Shown one piece after another: positions 9,787-19,745 of a stretch of DNA of 64,000 nucleotides. The position numbers and the translations under genes were made by a program. The DNA comes from Mactromeris polynyma (Eukaryota > Mollusca > Bivalvia > Venerida > Mactridae), in assembly GCA_032209605.1 (NCBI GenBank), contig JASFXZ010000140.1, positions 1-64,000 on the forward strand, given 5' to 3'. The notes under the pieces were generated by a model, which saw only the letters and a list, made by a program, of their open reading frames with translations, did not search any database and was not told the origin of the DNA. Position 1 is the stretch's first letter; every line of letters starts with the position of its first letter.

Positions 9787-10224
9787 ATGGAAATTACTTG
9801 CAAAAATAAAGTTTCAGCATGTAACAGTATACACTGTAGTATTTGTCATCGTATTTTGTGCGGAAACAATTTCAAATTTAACAACGGATTCGTTTTTCAT
9901 GTTCAAGAGGATGAATTTAATTGTAATTCTGAGTACGTGATATATGTATTGCGCTGTACAACGTGCAACTCGGAATATGTCGGCGAAACTCAAAATTTGC
10001 GGCGGAGAATAAACGCCCATAGCTCCAATATACGCACGAAAAAGCAAAATTGTGGAGTAACAGAACACTTGATAATGTGTGGTATGAATTTAGATGTTGA
10101 AAACAGATACGGTATATTCGTATTAGAAAGACAGACCGATGAAAAAATCCGTAAAGCCAAAGAGAGTTACTACATTAATTTATTTATGCCAAAATTAAAC
10201 AAAGAACATGCTCAAATGGTGTAA
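9787..10224 (+). CDS. Stand-alone GIY-YIG nuclease-like protein with N-terminal Cys cluster
   Basis: A 145-aa protein. Residues 50-55 (YVIYVL) and 63-68 (EYVGET) are the two strands of the GIY-YIG fold. Arg73 in LRRRINAH and Glu126 in KESYYINLFMPKLN sit where the catalytic Arg and Glu are expected, so the active site looks complete. Before it is a Cys cluster (C5, C12, C17, C20, C25), and C57/C60 follow. This whole arrangement is that of the endonuclease domain at the C-terminus of Penelope-like retroelements, here without a reverse transcriptase. I infer that the domain was captured and now cuts DNA or RNA on its own. The ATG is one base past the glycoprotein stop, so its promoter must lie inside the upstream gene or it is read from a shared transcript. 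Confidence 0.75.
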   Translation: MEITCKNKVSACNSIHCSICHRILCGNNFKFNNGFVFHVQEDEFNCNSEYVIYVLRCTTCNSEYVGETQNLRRRINAHSSNIRTKKQNCGVTEHLIMCGMNLDVENRYGIFVLERQTDEKIRKAKESYYINLFMPKLNKEHAQMV

Positions 10225-10244
10225 CTCATTTCATTCGGATGCAA

Positions 10245-11642
10245 TCACTCATGGCGTGTCCTCTGAATTATCCAATGCCAAATTTGTTCTCTTTTCATTC
10301 CAATCAAAAGTGAGGCAAGGCAAGTCATCGTAAGTAACCCTATTATTAAAATATTTGATACACCTTCGGTTGACTGAATTTCTACTTTTTTAATTGTATT
10401 AACTGTGTCAGATACGAATGTTTCATTTTGAATCGGGTTCTCATCTATAACAGATAGATCAGCGTAATGATAGTCAGATAGTGAATACCTATCAATGTTC
10501 AAATTGTTCTTCACGACCGAGCCTCCATCTCTTAGCGGTTTTTCGCACATGTGGTACCTTGGAGCTTTATAGTCACGTTGCATGTTCTTCAATGCTTCGG
10601 TGTAGGAATGAAAGTGAATCATTCTTCTTTTTATCACGTCGACAATATAGATACCTTGTTTTTGTCTATTTGTAGTGCTCCAGGTATGTCCCCTTTTTTC
10701 AATATGTATGAATTTCGTGCTTCTATGGATTGCAACTACATTTAGATAAATGATGAATCTCTGGTAAGGTAATGAAGATGACCGCATTTGACAAAGACCT
10801 TTGTTTTCAGCAGCACTACAATGTTCACGTATGACCTCGTACGCCTTATGAAGAACGAACTTTTCAAACTTTATGTAAACTGTCCAAGTGTCTATAAGCA
10901 CAATTGTACATGAGTCATACTCTGATGCTGTAAAGATACATCTATTGTCGTCTGAAATAAAACTGTTGTCTTGATCATTACACGGCACTAGTTTGCTGTT
11001 ATCTCTGTTATAACGAGGGATATCGTAATTAGGCTCTTTTTTAAGGTCTAGGTCTGTATGAGGTTTCACATAATCATAGCGGTATTGAATTGAATAAATG
11101 TACGCGAAGTCGACTGTTTTGTAGATTTTATACCTCAGAAAATCGTGCTTGACATTCACAATGCTTTTTGTATTGTTAGTCATCAATATGTATTTATGCG
11201 AATAATATATAGTTGGATAGGTACGTAACACATCGTTGGTATTAGTTCGTGTATTCATCGTCTTCCTAACGAACTCGTTAACATTTCTCCTAAGGAAGAA
11301 TCTAGCTTCTAAGAATTTAAGAGCAAGGGGTCCTTTTGACGGTATTTTTTTTATATTTAGATAGAATTCTGCCGTGAGCTGTGCCACGAAATTTTCGGCT
11401 ACGTCCATGCTTTCAAATTGAGTTTTATAGAAATCACGATATATGTAGTACGGCGACGAGAATGCTTCGTCGGTTATGTAATAACAAGTACCATCGAATA
11501 CCTTACCAACAGTTTTATGAGTTTTACACATTATACATTGACAGTCCAACATATCCATTTTCCTGATGTCTGATGCAATAAGGAACATGCACATTGCGTA
11601 CGACATAAATGATAATAATAATATAAATATGTAATTAGACAT
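10245..11642 (-). CDS. Single-domain viral type I membrane glycoprotein
   Basis: A 465-aa protein with a signal peptide (IFILLLSFMSYAMCMFLI, about residues 5-22), an ectodomain starting with DCQCIMC followed by TVGKVFDGTCYYI, and a C-terminal membrane helix (ILIIGLLTMTCLASLLIGM) before a short basic tail. The C-x-C-x2-C start and the following G-x-C-Y-F/Y-I block match each of the four repeats in the 1553-aa glycoprotein, so the two are paralogues. It is convergent with the GIY-YIG gene, 20 bases apart. Upstream is an AT-rich divergent promoter shared with the BTB-like gene. Probably a virion surface protein. Confidence 0.75.
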   Translation of the reverse strand: MSNYIFILLLSFMSYAMCMFLIASDIRKMDMLDCQCIMCKTHKTVGKVFDGTCYYITDEAFSSPYYIYRDFYKTQFESMDVAENFVAQLTAEFYLNIKKIPSKGPLALKFLEARFFLRRNVNEFVRKTMNTRTNTNDVLRTYPTIYYSHKYILMTNNTKSIVNVKHDFLRYKIYKTVDFAYIYSIQYRYDYVKPHTDLDLKKEPNYDIPRYNRDNSKLVPCNDQDNSFISDDNRCIFTASEYDSCTIVLIDTWTVYIKFEKFVLHKAYEVIREHCSAAENKGLCQMRSSSLPYQRFIIYLNVVAIHRSTKFIHIEKRGHTWSTTNRQKQGIYIVDVIKRRMIHFHSYTEALKNMQRDYKAPRYHMCEKPLRDGGSVVKNNLNIDRYSLSDYHYADLSVIDENPIQNETFVSDTVNTIKKVEIQSTEGVSNILIIGLLTMTCLASLLIGMKREQIWHWIIQRTRHE

Positions 11643-11750
11643 GTCTAAGCTTTGTTTACTTACGCAGGTGATAATGAATTAAATATATTTTTTCAGACAA
11701 AAAAAGTATTTAACAAACACCTGTGAACAAACGTATACAAAGACACAATA
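11643..11750. promoter_or_regulatory. Divergent promoter, glycoprotein and BTB-like gene
   Basis: A 108-base gap between two divergent ATGs. It holds AAATATAT near 11680, usable as a TATA box in minus orientation, and TATTTAA near 11709 for the plus strand. No other gene fits here. Confidence 0.45.
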
Positions 11751-12383
11751 ATGAACTACATCGACGAAAGTCAGACTAAAAACAGGAATGAAGCCGTGTT
11801 ACATTTGTTCAAAACACGAAAACACGATCTAGCCATCGACATGTATTTCAAATTAATACAGCATGTAAAACAGTGTAAGGAAAAGGTGATATTTCATGTC
11901 GGCAAAGAACACCGTTCATACCCCGCAAGTTTAGTCAGACTGTTTACAAACGTTACTTCAACATCTGTTAAATTGAATGAGAAATATAGTGTTCACGAAC
12001 TGACGAATCTCTTTGACATCGTGCTGAATTTACCAACATATTCATGTACCGGTCTGACACAAAATTACCCCGACTGGAAACCTATCGAGAGTCTCGCAAA
12101 CTTGATCGAATTGGCAAAATCTTTAGGTATGGTAGACGTTGAATCGTTTTTGAGTAAAATCCCTCCCTTACTTACTGAACACAACAGAATCGCCTACGAT
12201 AACGAAATTCAACGACGAAAAAATGAGAAACCAGCTGACCGAATATTAAAAGTTACATCTACAAACTCGGAACTAACTGTGCAGAATACTCCTCCAAAGA
12301 GGTCTAGATCTAGGTCTATAAGTCTTGGTAGAACTATAGCCCGAAGTCTGAGCAGGGGTAGAAAAGAGAAAAAAACAAAATAA
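11751..12383 (+). CDS. BTB/POZ-like protein with basic RS tail
   Basis: A 210-aa protein. Residues about 44-140 follow the pattern of a BTB domain: a first strand VIFHVGKEHRSYPASLVRLF, a central helix ending in the FDIVLNLPTYSCTG position where cellular proteins have F...L.fiYTG, and final helices LANLIELAKSLGMVDVESFLSKI. The tail from about 183 is basic and serine-rich (PPKRSRSRSISLGR, then RSLSRGRKEKKTK) and looks like a nuclear localisation and RNA-binding or phosphorylation segment. BTB proteins usually dimerise or recruit cullin-3. I see no Kelch repeats. The call is by pattern only; the fold is likely but not certain. Confidence 0.55.
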   Translation: MNYIDESQTKNRNEAVLHLFKTRKHDLAIDMYFKLIQHVKQCKEKVIFHVGKEHRSYPASLVRLFTNVTSTSVKLNEKYSVHELTNLFDIVLNLPTYSCTGLTQNYPDWKPIESLANLIELAKSLGMVDVESFLSKIPPLLTEHNRIAYDNEIQRRKNEKPADRILKVTSTNSELTVQNTPPKRSRSRSISLGRTIARSLSRGRKEKKTK

Positions 12384-12464
12384 ATCCATGTTAACTTTAT
12401 ATTATGTTTATTCATTTTCTCAAACATCATGTAAACTTGTTTCACATAATCAATTTTGTATAGG

Positions 12465-13193
12465 TTATTCTAAAACAATTAAATTCCCGTTTAGATGACA
12501 TTTCATACATTCAAATTGTCCACTGTTTTTCTTCATCATCAGTTCCAAATATTTACCTACACAGTTACAGCATGTAACGCCGTGACCACAATTTGACATA
12601 ACACATCGTGGCGAGTCACTTGAACAAATCAAACATACATCACACTCACATAGTTTCGCACTTTCTTGTAACGCGTCTCTCGCGTTACAAATTGATGTCT
12701 TGGCCTTCCAAATATTATCATTCATTATTTGACTGATGTCTGCTGGAGTTGTTGAAAGTTGGTTCATCAGCTCATTCAAATGTGTAATTTTTGAAAGTAT
12801 ATTTTCGTGCGTTAGCTTTCTCGTCTGTTCAAATCGCCGATAATCTTGCAAATTACTAAATTGTTTCATCGCCACAGTTTGTCCTACTTCCAACGGGTAA
12901 CCATCTTTAGTTTCTTGACAGTTTTGTGGTTTTTTGTTAATTCGTTTTTGTCGTTTAACAGTCGGTTGTTTAACTTCATTACCGTCAGAGCGACGTTTCT
13001 TTGATGGTTTTTTTTTCTCAGACGATTTACTTTCTTCATAGTCGGGATGGTTTACTTCTTGATGATGGGTTTCTGTTTGATCATCCTCTAAGAAACGTAG
13101 AAATTCATCGCATTCTTCATGGTCCAATATACGTAATGAGGTATTATCGTCTGATAACATAAAACCAGCATCGGTAAGTTGTTTGGTTGTCAT
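12465..13193 (-). CDS. RING-type zinc finger protein, probable E3 ligase
   Basis: A 242-aa protein with an acidic N-terminus, a very basic central region (KKKPSKKRRSD, then KRQKRINKKPQN), a helical segment and a C-terminal RING: CDVCLIC, CVMSNCGHGVTCCNC and CMKC give the Cys/His ligands. An ATG 66 bases upstream (13259) is in frame, but it lies only 20 bases from the TATA box and is probably at or before the start of transcription, so I chose the ATG at 13193. RING proteins with basic regions are common in malacoherpesviruses. The array of CRE-like sites directly upstream suggests regulation by bZIP factors of the ATF/CREB type. Confidence 0.75.
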   Translation of the reverse strand: MTTKQLTDAGFMLSDDNTSLRILDHEECDEFLRFLEDDQTETHHQEVNHPDYEESKSSEKKKPSKKRRSDGNEVKQPTVKRQKRINKKPQNCQETKDGYPLEVGQTVAMKQFSNLQDYRRFEQTRKLTHENILSKITHLNELMNQLSTTPADISQIMNDNIWKAKTSICNARDALQESAKLCECDVCLICSSDSPRCVMSNCGHGVTCCNCVGKYLELMMKKNSGQFECMKCHLNGNLIVLE

Positions 13194-13278
13194 TTCTGAG
13201 TGACTTATTTTTCCTAAACCTCCTGTAATTATTGTAAGCAATCCACACAAAGAGAACACATTATTTGTATTTTAGACG

Positions 13279-13286
13279 TATTTATA
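13279..13286 (-). promoter_or_regulatory. TATA box of the RING gene
   Basis: TATAAATA on the minus strand, about 86 bases before the chosen start and next to the CRE array. It decides against the upstream in-frame ATG, which would lie only 20 bases away. Confidence 0.65.
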
Positions 13287-13314
13287 CCATAAGCGCGAAC
13301 CGGTGAGAAAACGC

Positions 13315-13560
13315 CTAATTGGAAATCTCAGTGGGTGCATGACGTCACCTAATTGGAAATCTGAACAATTACATGACGTCACCTTATTGGAAATCCAAAC
13401 AGTTACATGACGTCACCTAATTGGAAATCTCAGTGGGCGCATGACGTCACCTAATTGGAAATCCAAACAATTACATGACGTCACCTTATTGGAAATCCAA
13501 ACAGTAACATGACGTCAAAGTGACGTCACAATTGAACGTTATTTTTAATTGTGACGTCTA
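13315..13560 (-). repeat. CRE array A (tandem TGACGTCA repeats)
   Basis: A tandem array of about 34-base units, each with CCTAATTGGAAATC and a palindromic TGACGTCA. I count seven full octamers. The octamer is the full consensus site of CREB/ATF factors. The array stands immediately upstream of the RING gene and in the same orientation to that gene as array B is to the IAP gene, so an enhancer role is likely. Confidence 0.85.
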
Positions 13561-14057
13561 AAATACAAATACTGTGTTTTCTTCGAGTAACTAGATATAA
13601 GTTTGCATATATATACTGCAAGTATTCATGTTGAAACTCTACTGTACAGTTAGACCAAGATCATTGACTTGAGATATTAACCTTTCACAGTGGTAAATGT
13701 TTGGATTTGTCCATTTCTTCAAGCTACTCAATTTGGACATTTAATCATTCATGACTCTCATATACAATGTATTCAGTTAATCTCGAGAACAAGACTACGT
13801 ACAGACCCGTGTGACTGCCAAATACTCACTAAGTAATTTGGAGTATGAGATAAATAATCAAATCAAAGCGAGGAATCTTGTCAGTGGCGTGCTCAGTCTA
13901 AAGAATAAATTGACATAACACATGATTGAAAGATGAAATCATGTTTATTTTTTCTGTTCAAAACATGATGTAAACTCGCTTCACATAATAATTTTTGCTT
14001 CTACAAAACACACATTTTTTCTTGTTTGATAACAAATTCGTATTTCGTAACTATCCT
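13561..14057. other. No gene seen; junction from CRE array to host-like DNA
   Basis: An AT-rich stretch without a supportable reading frame. It starts with the last GTGACGT half-site and leads to the MITE. I take it as the likely join between viral block A and the host-like block, but no target-site duplication is visible. Confidence 0.35.
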
Positions 14058-14278
14058 GGGCCCGTATTCACAAACATCTAAGACTGAATCTCAGACTTAG
14101 ACTTTAAAATTTAATTTACGAGACACACATTCAGTCGTATGTGCCCTGTGACGGACATATTAGAAAATCATATTTATCAAAATATATCGTGCAACAATAA
14201 TGTAGGAACAAAATGAAAATTTACCATTTTAAAATCTAAGTCTGAGATTCAGTCTTAACACGTTTGTGAATATGGACC
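14058..14278. mobile_element. MITE-like element, copy 2
   Basis: A 221-base element with the same ends as copy 1 (GGGCCCGTATTCACAAAC, and the inverted copy ending GTGAATATGGACC). It overlaps the 3' end of the BIR gene, whose last 13 or so residues and stop codon are translated from the element. Confidence 0.75.
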
Positions 14279-15616
14279 GTGATATGCTTCTTTTGTGGAA
14301 CACTATCCGTGTATTGTATCCACATGTTCCACACGACAATAGTGTTTCGTTCAAAATCTGTTAACATATGTCGATAAATGTGTCGTACATTGTCTATGTC
14401 TAAGTCAGTAATTTTGGGACAAATTGTAAGTATCTGTAGTGTTGCTTTGATTATTGGTTTCCAACATTTGACATTCATCATCCAGTCAATGTCCATATCA
14501 AAGCCAGTGTCTGAATCGCTTTCGAAAAGAATTGAAGCAATCAACTTCGCAATCATGTTCTTATCCGAGTCTTTTAATTCCTGGCATTTTTCGACGATTT
14601 GTAACAAATCGTGCGTATTTGAATCGGCAATCTGTAGCAAGCGAAACAAGAAAAAACACACTGATGTAATTATTTCGCTGTTGGTCAGCGAAGTGTCTGG
14701 GAATGGTGAAACGCGTTGAACGAAATCTTGCAAGAGGTTAATCGCCTCAGTTTTTACTTTAGCGTCCAAAGATTCTCTCGTGGTAACATCTTCCAAAACG
14801 GCTGCAAGTTTGTTGAGACCACATTCCAATGATCGAAATGTTACATCGAACAACGCCTCATTGACGCGCCTAGAAAGCCATTCGTTTAACAATGCCAACT
14901 TAAACTGCCAAGAAACAGTGTGTTGTTGAACCACTTTGGAGTAGATTATCTCCCTCAATTCCGGTGGCAGATAAGAGAGATCGACATAAGTCTGATCAAG
15001 GTTCTCGTTTTCGAATCTCGCCAAAGTGCCATTTCTCACTTCATCAATGTAAGTTTGTCCTTTCACCAAGAGAACATATGGACATTTCGGATACCATTTG
15101 GCGTGTTGTATCATTGGATTATCATCTGGTTCCCAGTTCCTTAACCCTCCACCACAATGGTAGCAGCGACAACGATCACCAATACCTGGAAATAATCAAT
15201 AATATTTTAATCAAACCGTTGTAATTTCCATTGTACATAATGTCCGATATTTAATAAACTTGAAAAACTACAAACTATTTGTTAACGATTTACGAACATC
15301 AAGTAATTAAATATTTAAACATTGTGACATGATTAATCTAGTGTTAGGTTGTATGAGTTAAATGACTATTACAAAAGTGTTTTAAATACTGTGAAATATA
15401 TAGTGTGTTTAAATGAAGACATGTGTATATACCTGTATAATACAGACCAGCCTTAATTAGATCGCCTTTGCTTACAGGCAAATATTCAGGCCACTTGTCA
15501 AAAGATTCAAGTCGTTTTGTGTAAATTGCATACTGCGGATAAGTCGGTCTCTCCACGTTGATACCTAGTGCTTGTGGTGGTGACCTTGATGTTCCCGAGA
15601 GAGCTGTGGTAGTCAT
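14236..15616 (-). CDS. BIR-domain protein with novel C-terminal helical domain, two exons
   Basis: Exons 15433-15616 (184 nt) and 14236-15185 (950 nt) join in frame to 377 aa through GT/AG sites (GTATAT donor, TTTCCAG acceptor). Residues about 18-95 form a BIR domain: RLESFDKWPEYLP, LYYTG, then the zinc ligands in CYHC, the His of QHAKW and the Cys of KCPYV. BIR domains bind caspases or IAP-binding motifs. After it comes about 250 aa of helices starting YVDLSYLPPELREI that I do not recognise. There is no RING, so it is not a complete IAP. The helical domain recurs nearly unchanged as a separate gene at 52453-53253. The last residues (VHIHKRVKTESQT) come from the MITE at its 3' end. Confidence 0.8.
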
Positions 15617-16211
15617 CGGACGTTGATTTTGTCAATCTGAAATACGGAGTGTATACACTCGTATACATATATAGTGTTTATAAAGTTTAGAAATTTTGCA
15701 TTACGTTTGTTTATTTTGTTTTGAGTTTGGTTGAAGTGAGTTAAGTGAGTTAAGTGAGTTAAGTGGTAAAGTGAGTAAAAAAATCAGTCCTATCAGTACT
15801 ATTGAAACAATTGAAAAAAATAGCAAACTGAAGTAAACTCGACACATTTCTATTCAACTCCAGTCCTGAATAGAAAGATGAGTTTCGTTTTTGTTTTGTT
15901 GAAATACAAAGCATGCATAAAGGAAATCCCGAGCAATTTTCACCATATGTTTAGGGTTCTAGAACCCTTTTTTAATTCCATCATCAGATATAAACAAAAT
16001 TTGTAAAACAAACACAGATGATATTTTAACATTTTATTAACCTATTTCAACATTTCAAATAAATACCAGTAAAGTCTTGTTTTTTATTTGAAAATTCAAA
16101 TAAAATGTAATACAATAATACCATGGAAAATAACCGTAAACAATTTAACAATACAATATCACATAACTAATTCTATATCACAAGTTAACATCATTCAATC
16201 GCCACAGATTC
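15617..16211. other. 5' flank of the BIR gene and 3' flank of PIM kinase 1, duplicated
   Basis: No gene. It contains a short GTGAGTTAA repeat near 15735-15770. Two stretches recur further on: the sequence right upstream of the BIR start is found again at about 25300-25460, and the block around 15840-16010 (CTATTCAACTCCAGT, GGGTTCTAGAACCC-type stretch) again at 22550-22930. This shows that the locus grew by segmental duplication. Confidence 0.6.
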
Positions 16212-18053
16212 TTAACAGCTAATGGATTGTCCATAAATAGAACTAGTTTCACTATTATTCTTAATAATTTTGTCCTTTTGACTAGTGGATTGCAAGTAAA
16301 TAGTGTCTCTCATCCAAGCATGTTCAAAAATTTCTTCAAGTGTTGGACGGTCTGATGGACGAAAGGATAGACATGTTCTGATGAGGTCTTGGACTTCTGC
16401 AAGAAACAAATGAAAAATTATAAATAATTATTCTATAACTGAATCTGAAACAAATGTAGTAATAAATTAAATAAAATTCTTATTTTACTGTAGATTTTAC
16501 TTTTATAATGTATGAGTTTTAAATTCATGTATCACCATAATTCAACTTACCATATGAAACTTTGTGTTCGCAGGTGTTGAAATCAATTTCAGCTTTAGCA
16601 ATCTGTACAGTACGATAAAATGGACTGTTCCCACAAACCATTTCATACAACAAGATACCCAACGACCATACAGCGGCAGATATTCCATGATAGAGATGGT
16701 GCTGATACCACTCTGGTGGATACATCTCTGGAGTTCCTGAAAAATAGCAAAATAAGACTGTTACATACCAAGTTCGTACTGCTAGTGCAGCATGAATTCA
16801 ACAGAAAACATATTCTATCAATTTAGAAATTAATTTACTTCACAAATCTCTTACTTATGAAAATATTAGCATTATATAAATTTTAGCAGGTAAAATCCAA
16901 AATGATACTAACCACTTAATGTGTGGTAGGCTGTTGTCTTCAAACAGTCAGCTGATCCAAAGTCAATGAGTTTCAATTCACCGGTTTTCAAGTCTACAAG
17001 AATATTTTCACTTTTTATGTCTCTATGTACAACTCCAGCTTTATGAATATTGGTCACTGCTTCCAAAACTTGTCTGAAGAAACTTTTGGCAGTGTTTTCA
17101 TCCAAATAACCCTTTTCGGTGATGTAGTTAAAAAGATCTTTCACATATTCTGACCTTTCCATCACAATAATATAAGACATTCCAGTATCTAACCAGTCTA
17201 ACATTTTTATAATTCCATTTAAATGTGAAACTTTCTTCAGAAAACAGATCTCCATTGAAACATTGCACCCGTTCAACTGAAATAGCGAAAAAATAATTGT
17301 GAACACGTGGTATCATCAAATATAAAACAAAAAACAATAATTTTATTCTAAATTATTTTCAGCTAAAATATTATCCAATGTGAACGAAACACAAATTAAA
17401 AATGTATTACTTTATTATTCTATTGAGTAAAGTATGCTCATAATTACCTTGATAACTTCCTTGAAGGCTACTGGTAAATTATCTTTTCTGCGGATACCGC
17501 TGTAAACTTGACCAAATGCGCCACGTCCTAGTAGTGAACCAACAGTATAATTTCTCTCTAAATATATTTCTGGATTTCCTTTGTCTGAAATAATAAAAGA
17601 AACTTAAATAATTATTTACGGAGTACTTATTCAGTCGTGTGTACCCTGTGAGAGACACATAATAACACCATATTGTATCATTTTGCAGACAGAAGCATAA
17701 ATATAGTGTTGAAATTATTCATTTGCGAGTTAATTTCTCATGAAACGTAGTGAGAAACAAAACATTAGGTGTCAACGAAACATTTTATTGCAAATCTTGT
17801 CAATACATCGCGACATAAACGGAGCTAGAGATATTCTACTTAAATCACTGTCGATGTTTCCATTTGCTACATAACTATCAATATAAATTGTGAGGTCGAT
17901 CCATCCTCAGCTCGGTACAAACACGCAACGTTTTGAATAAACATCAAGCGGGGTACATTTGTATCTGAATGAAATTGGTAAATCTATCCGAAACTTACTT
18001 TGTTTTGGTTGATTGAACTCCGACTTCAATAATCCTAATTTTCTTCCCAACAT
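16212..18053 (-). CDS. PIM-type Ser/Thr kinase 1, five exons
   Basis: Exons 17999-18053, 17448-17584, 16913-17276, 16551-16736 and 16212-16396 total 927 nt and give 308 aa without a stop, close to the usual PIM length. Seen: [12 protein letters not shown] glycine loop, VAFKEV with the ATP-anchoring Lys, HRDIKSEN catalytic loop, [14 protein letters not shown] activation segment, [16 protein letters not shown], and [11 protein letters not shown] near the end. The first exon codes for a short basic leader (MLGRKLRL). PIM kinases are constitutively active survival kinases that act against apoptosis, for example by phosphorylating BAD. All five exon boundaries match those of kinase 2, so the two are tandem duplicates. 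Two TATGACGTCAT-type sites stand 80-120 bases upstream. Confidence 0.9.
17640..17980. repeat. Interspersed repeat with CATTCGGATACAAATG-type end, inverted copy
   Basis: Located in intron 1 of kinase 1. It contains CATCGACAGTG-, GGTCGATCCATCCT- and CAAGCGGGGTACATTTG-type blocks in reverse order to the copy at 21110-21350. Partial copies lie at 22990-23030, 23335-23450 and 25090-25230. No coding capacity; probably a non-autonomous element. Confidence 0.55.
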
Positions 18054-18139
18054 TTTACTGTTTTCAGTAAATTCACAAACACGTCCTCGTCGATCGACTA
18101 CAAATTTGTTATGAGATATTCATAAATATGTAGCAAGTT

Positions 18140-18175
18140 TTATGACGTCATTTACATTTATGACGTCATAGATAT
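18140..18175. promoter_or_regulatory. Paired CRE sites upstream of PIM kinase 1
   Basis: Two copies of TATGACGTCAT within 36 bases, about 90-120 bases before the start codon. The paralogous kinase has the same pair at its own promoter (24780-24825). Confidence 0.65.
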
Positions 18176-18594
18176 GTTATTATACATACGACTTGCAACT
18201 AATCACGTGTGTATGTTCTTGACTCTTGGATATGTTAGCCACAGTAACAAAAATACTGGATAAAACCCATTCAAACATGTTTGAGACAGATACAACTGAA
18301 CTCATTTTATAGTTTAATTCTTTTTACTTACAATTTTACCAGCAAGTCTGCGGATTTATTTTCATTGTCACATTTCCTAGAAAGATTGTCTCCTTTTTTA
18401 TACGAGGACTTTCCTAAGTTTTCATGCTGTGAAAACATAATTGATTGCTGCATGTTAGTGTCGTTTTTCTACAAAACTCTGAACTCTGGTTTCAACAAAA
18501 CTATATTATAATTATTTTGCTGATTGAAACATCTGAGAGATTTATGACCGTACATCATTTCTATGTATTAATTCAAATATTGATGAATTATTCA

Positions 18595-18798
18595 GGGCCC
18601 GTATTCACAAACGTTTTAAGACTGAATCTCAGACTTAGACTTTAAAATGGTAAATTTTCATTTTGTTCCAACGTTATGATAAAACATGACAAAAGTGTAG
18701 AGTGAGTTACAAGAGATATTCAGTCAAAAATTTATCTGCTTCAATTTCAAAGTCTAAGTCTGAGATTCAGTCTTAAAACGTTTGTGTATACGGGTCCT
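18595..18798. mobile_element. MITE-like element, copy 3
   Basis: About 204 bases, starting GGGCCCGTATTCACAAACG and ending with the inverted copy CGTTTGTGTATACGGGTCC. Directly at its right end lies a fragment of a viral gene. Confidence 0.75.
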
Positions 18799-18801
18799 GA
18801 C

Positions 18802-18881
18802 CCGTGTTGTTTTGTGTTCCAAGTGTCTGACAGTAACGCCATAATAATCGGATCTGATGTGATCCACGAATATTGTTTCAC
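18802..18881 (+). pseudogene. Fragment of the Cys-rich viral gene found at 48475-48882
   Basis: About 80 bases match the 3' coding end of the 135-aa gene at 48.5 kb with only a few mismatches, in the opposite orientation. The frame reads CCFVFQVSDSNAIIIGSDV and on to EYCF, then departs into unrelated sequence. It has no start and is not a gene. It shows that block B sequence was copied into the host-like block. Confidence 0.75.
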
Positions 18882-19189
18882 AAGGGTATATAGGACTCTC
18901 TTAGAATCGAGAAAAACCTTTTATCAACGAGGAAATAAAACAAAGACAATATAAAGTGAACAAGTATAATTCAGAGCGGGGTTTCACTCTGCTAATGTGT
19001 TTGAATATTTACATATATTTGATACAGGTATAGTATATTTATAACAAATAACAACTATATCTTGAATATTCACATATATTTGATATGTGAAATACATGTT
19101 TAGAACAATTATCTCAAAATAACAAACAACAAGTTTCAAAACAACTGTCAGTACACAGCTATCCAAAAAGAACGCTACGCAGACAACAA

Positions 19190-19745
19190 TTGGGGAGGAT
19201 GAAGAAAAAAACACAGTGTAACATCAACATATTGAATTGGCGGTTCTCAATCAATATTACGTGACTGGTTACAATCAAAGAATGCAAAGTTTGCTACAAC
19301 GAACACCAGGAAAAAGAAACCCATGGTTGTTGAATGGGAAGGGAAGGAACACCTTATTAAATCGCCACGCGTAAAGTGTTGACAAAGTGGGGAGGATGAA
19401 GAAAAAAACACAGTGTAACATCAACAGATTGAATTGGCGGTTCTCAATCAATATTACGTGACTGGTTACAATCAAAGAATGCAAAGTTTGCTACAACGAA
19501 CACCAGGAAAAAGAAACCCATGGTTGTTGAATGGGAAGGGAAGGAACACCTTATTAAATCGCCACGCGTAAAGTGTTGGCAAAGTGGGGAGGATGAAGAA
19601 AAAAACACAGTGTAACATCAACAGATTGAATTGGCGGTTCTCAATCAATATTACGTGACTGGTTACAATCAAAGAATGCAAAGTTTGCTACAACGAACAC
19701 CGGGAAAAAGAAACACATGGTTGTTGAATGGGAAGGGAAAGGAAA
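19190..19745. repeat. 197-base tandem repeat, about three units
   Basis: Units recognised by CACAGTGTAACATCAACA at about 19213, 19410 and 19607, nearly identical. Two partial, more diverged pieces follow at 20020-20215 and 20600-20650. Reading frames across it are repeat artefacts. Confidence 0.85.

Noticed and set aside
13315..13560. Array A as a herpesvirus replication origin
   Set aside because: There is no origin-binding-protein type motif or AT-rich dyad that I can see; the repeated unit is a transcription-factor site upstream of a gene, so an enhancer is the simpler reading.
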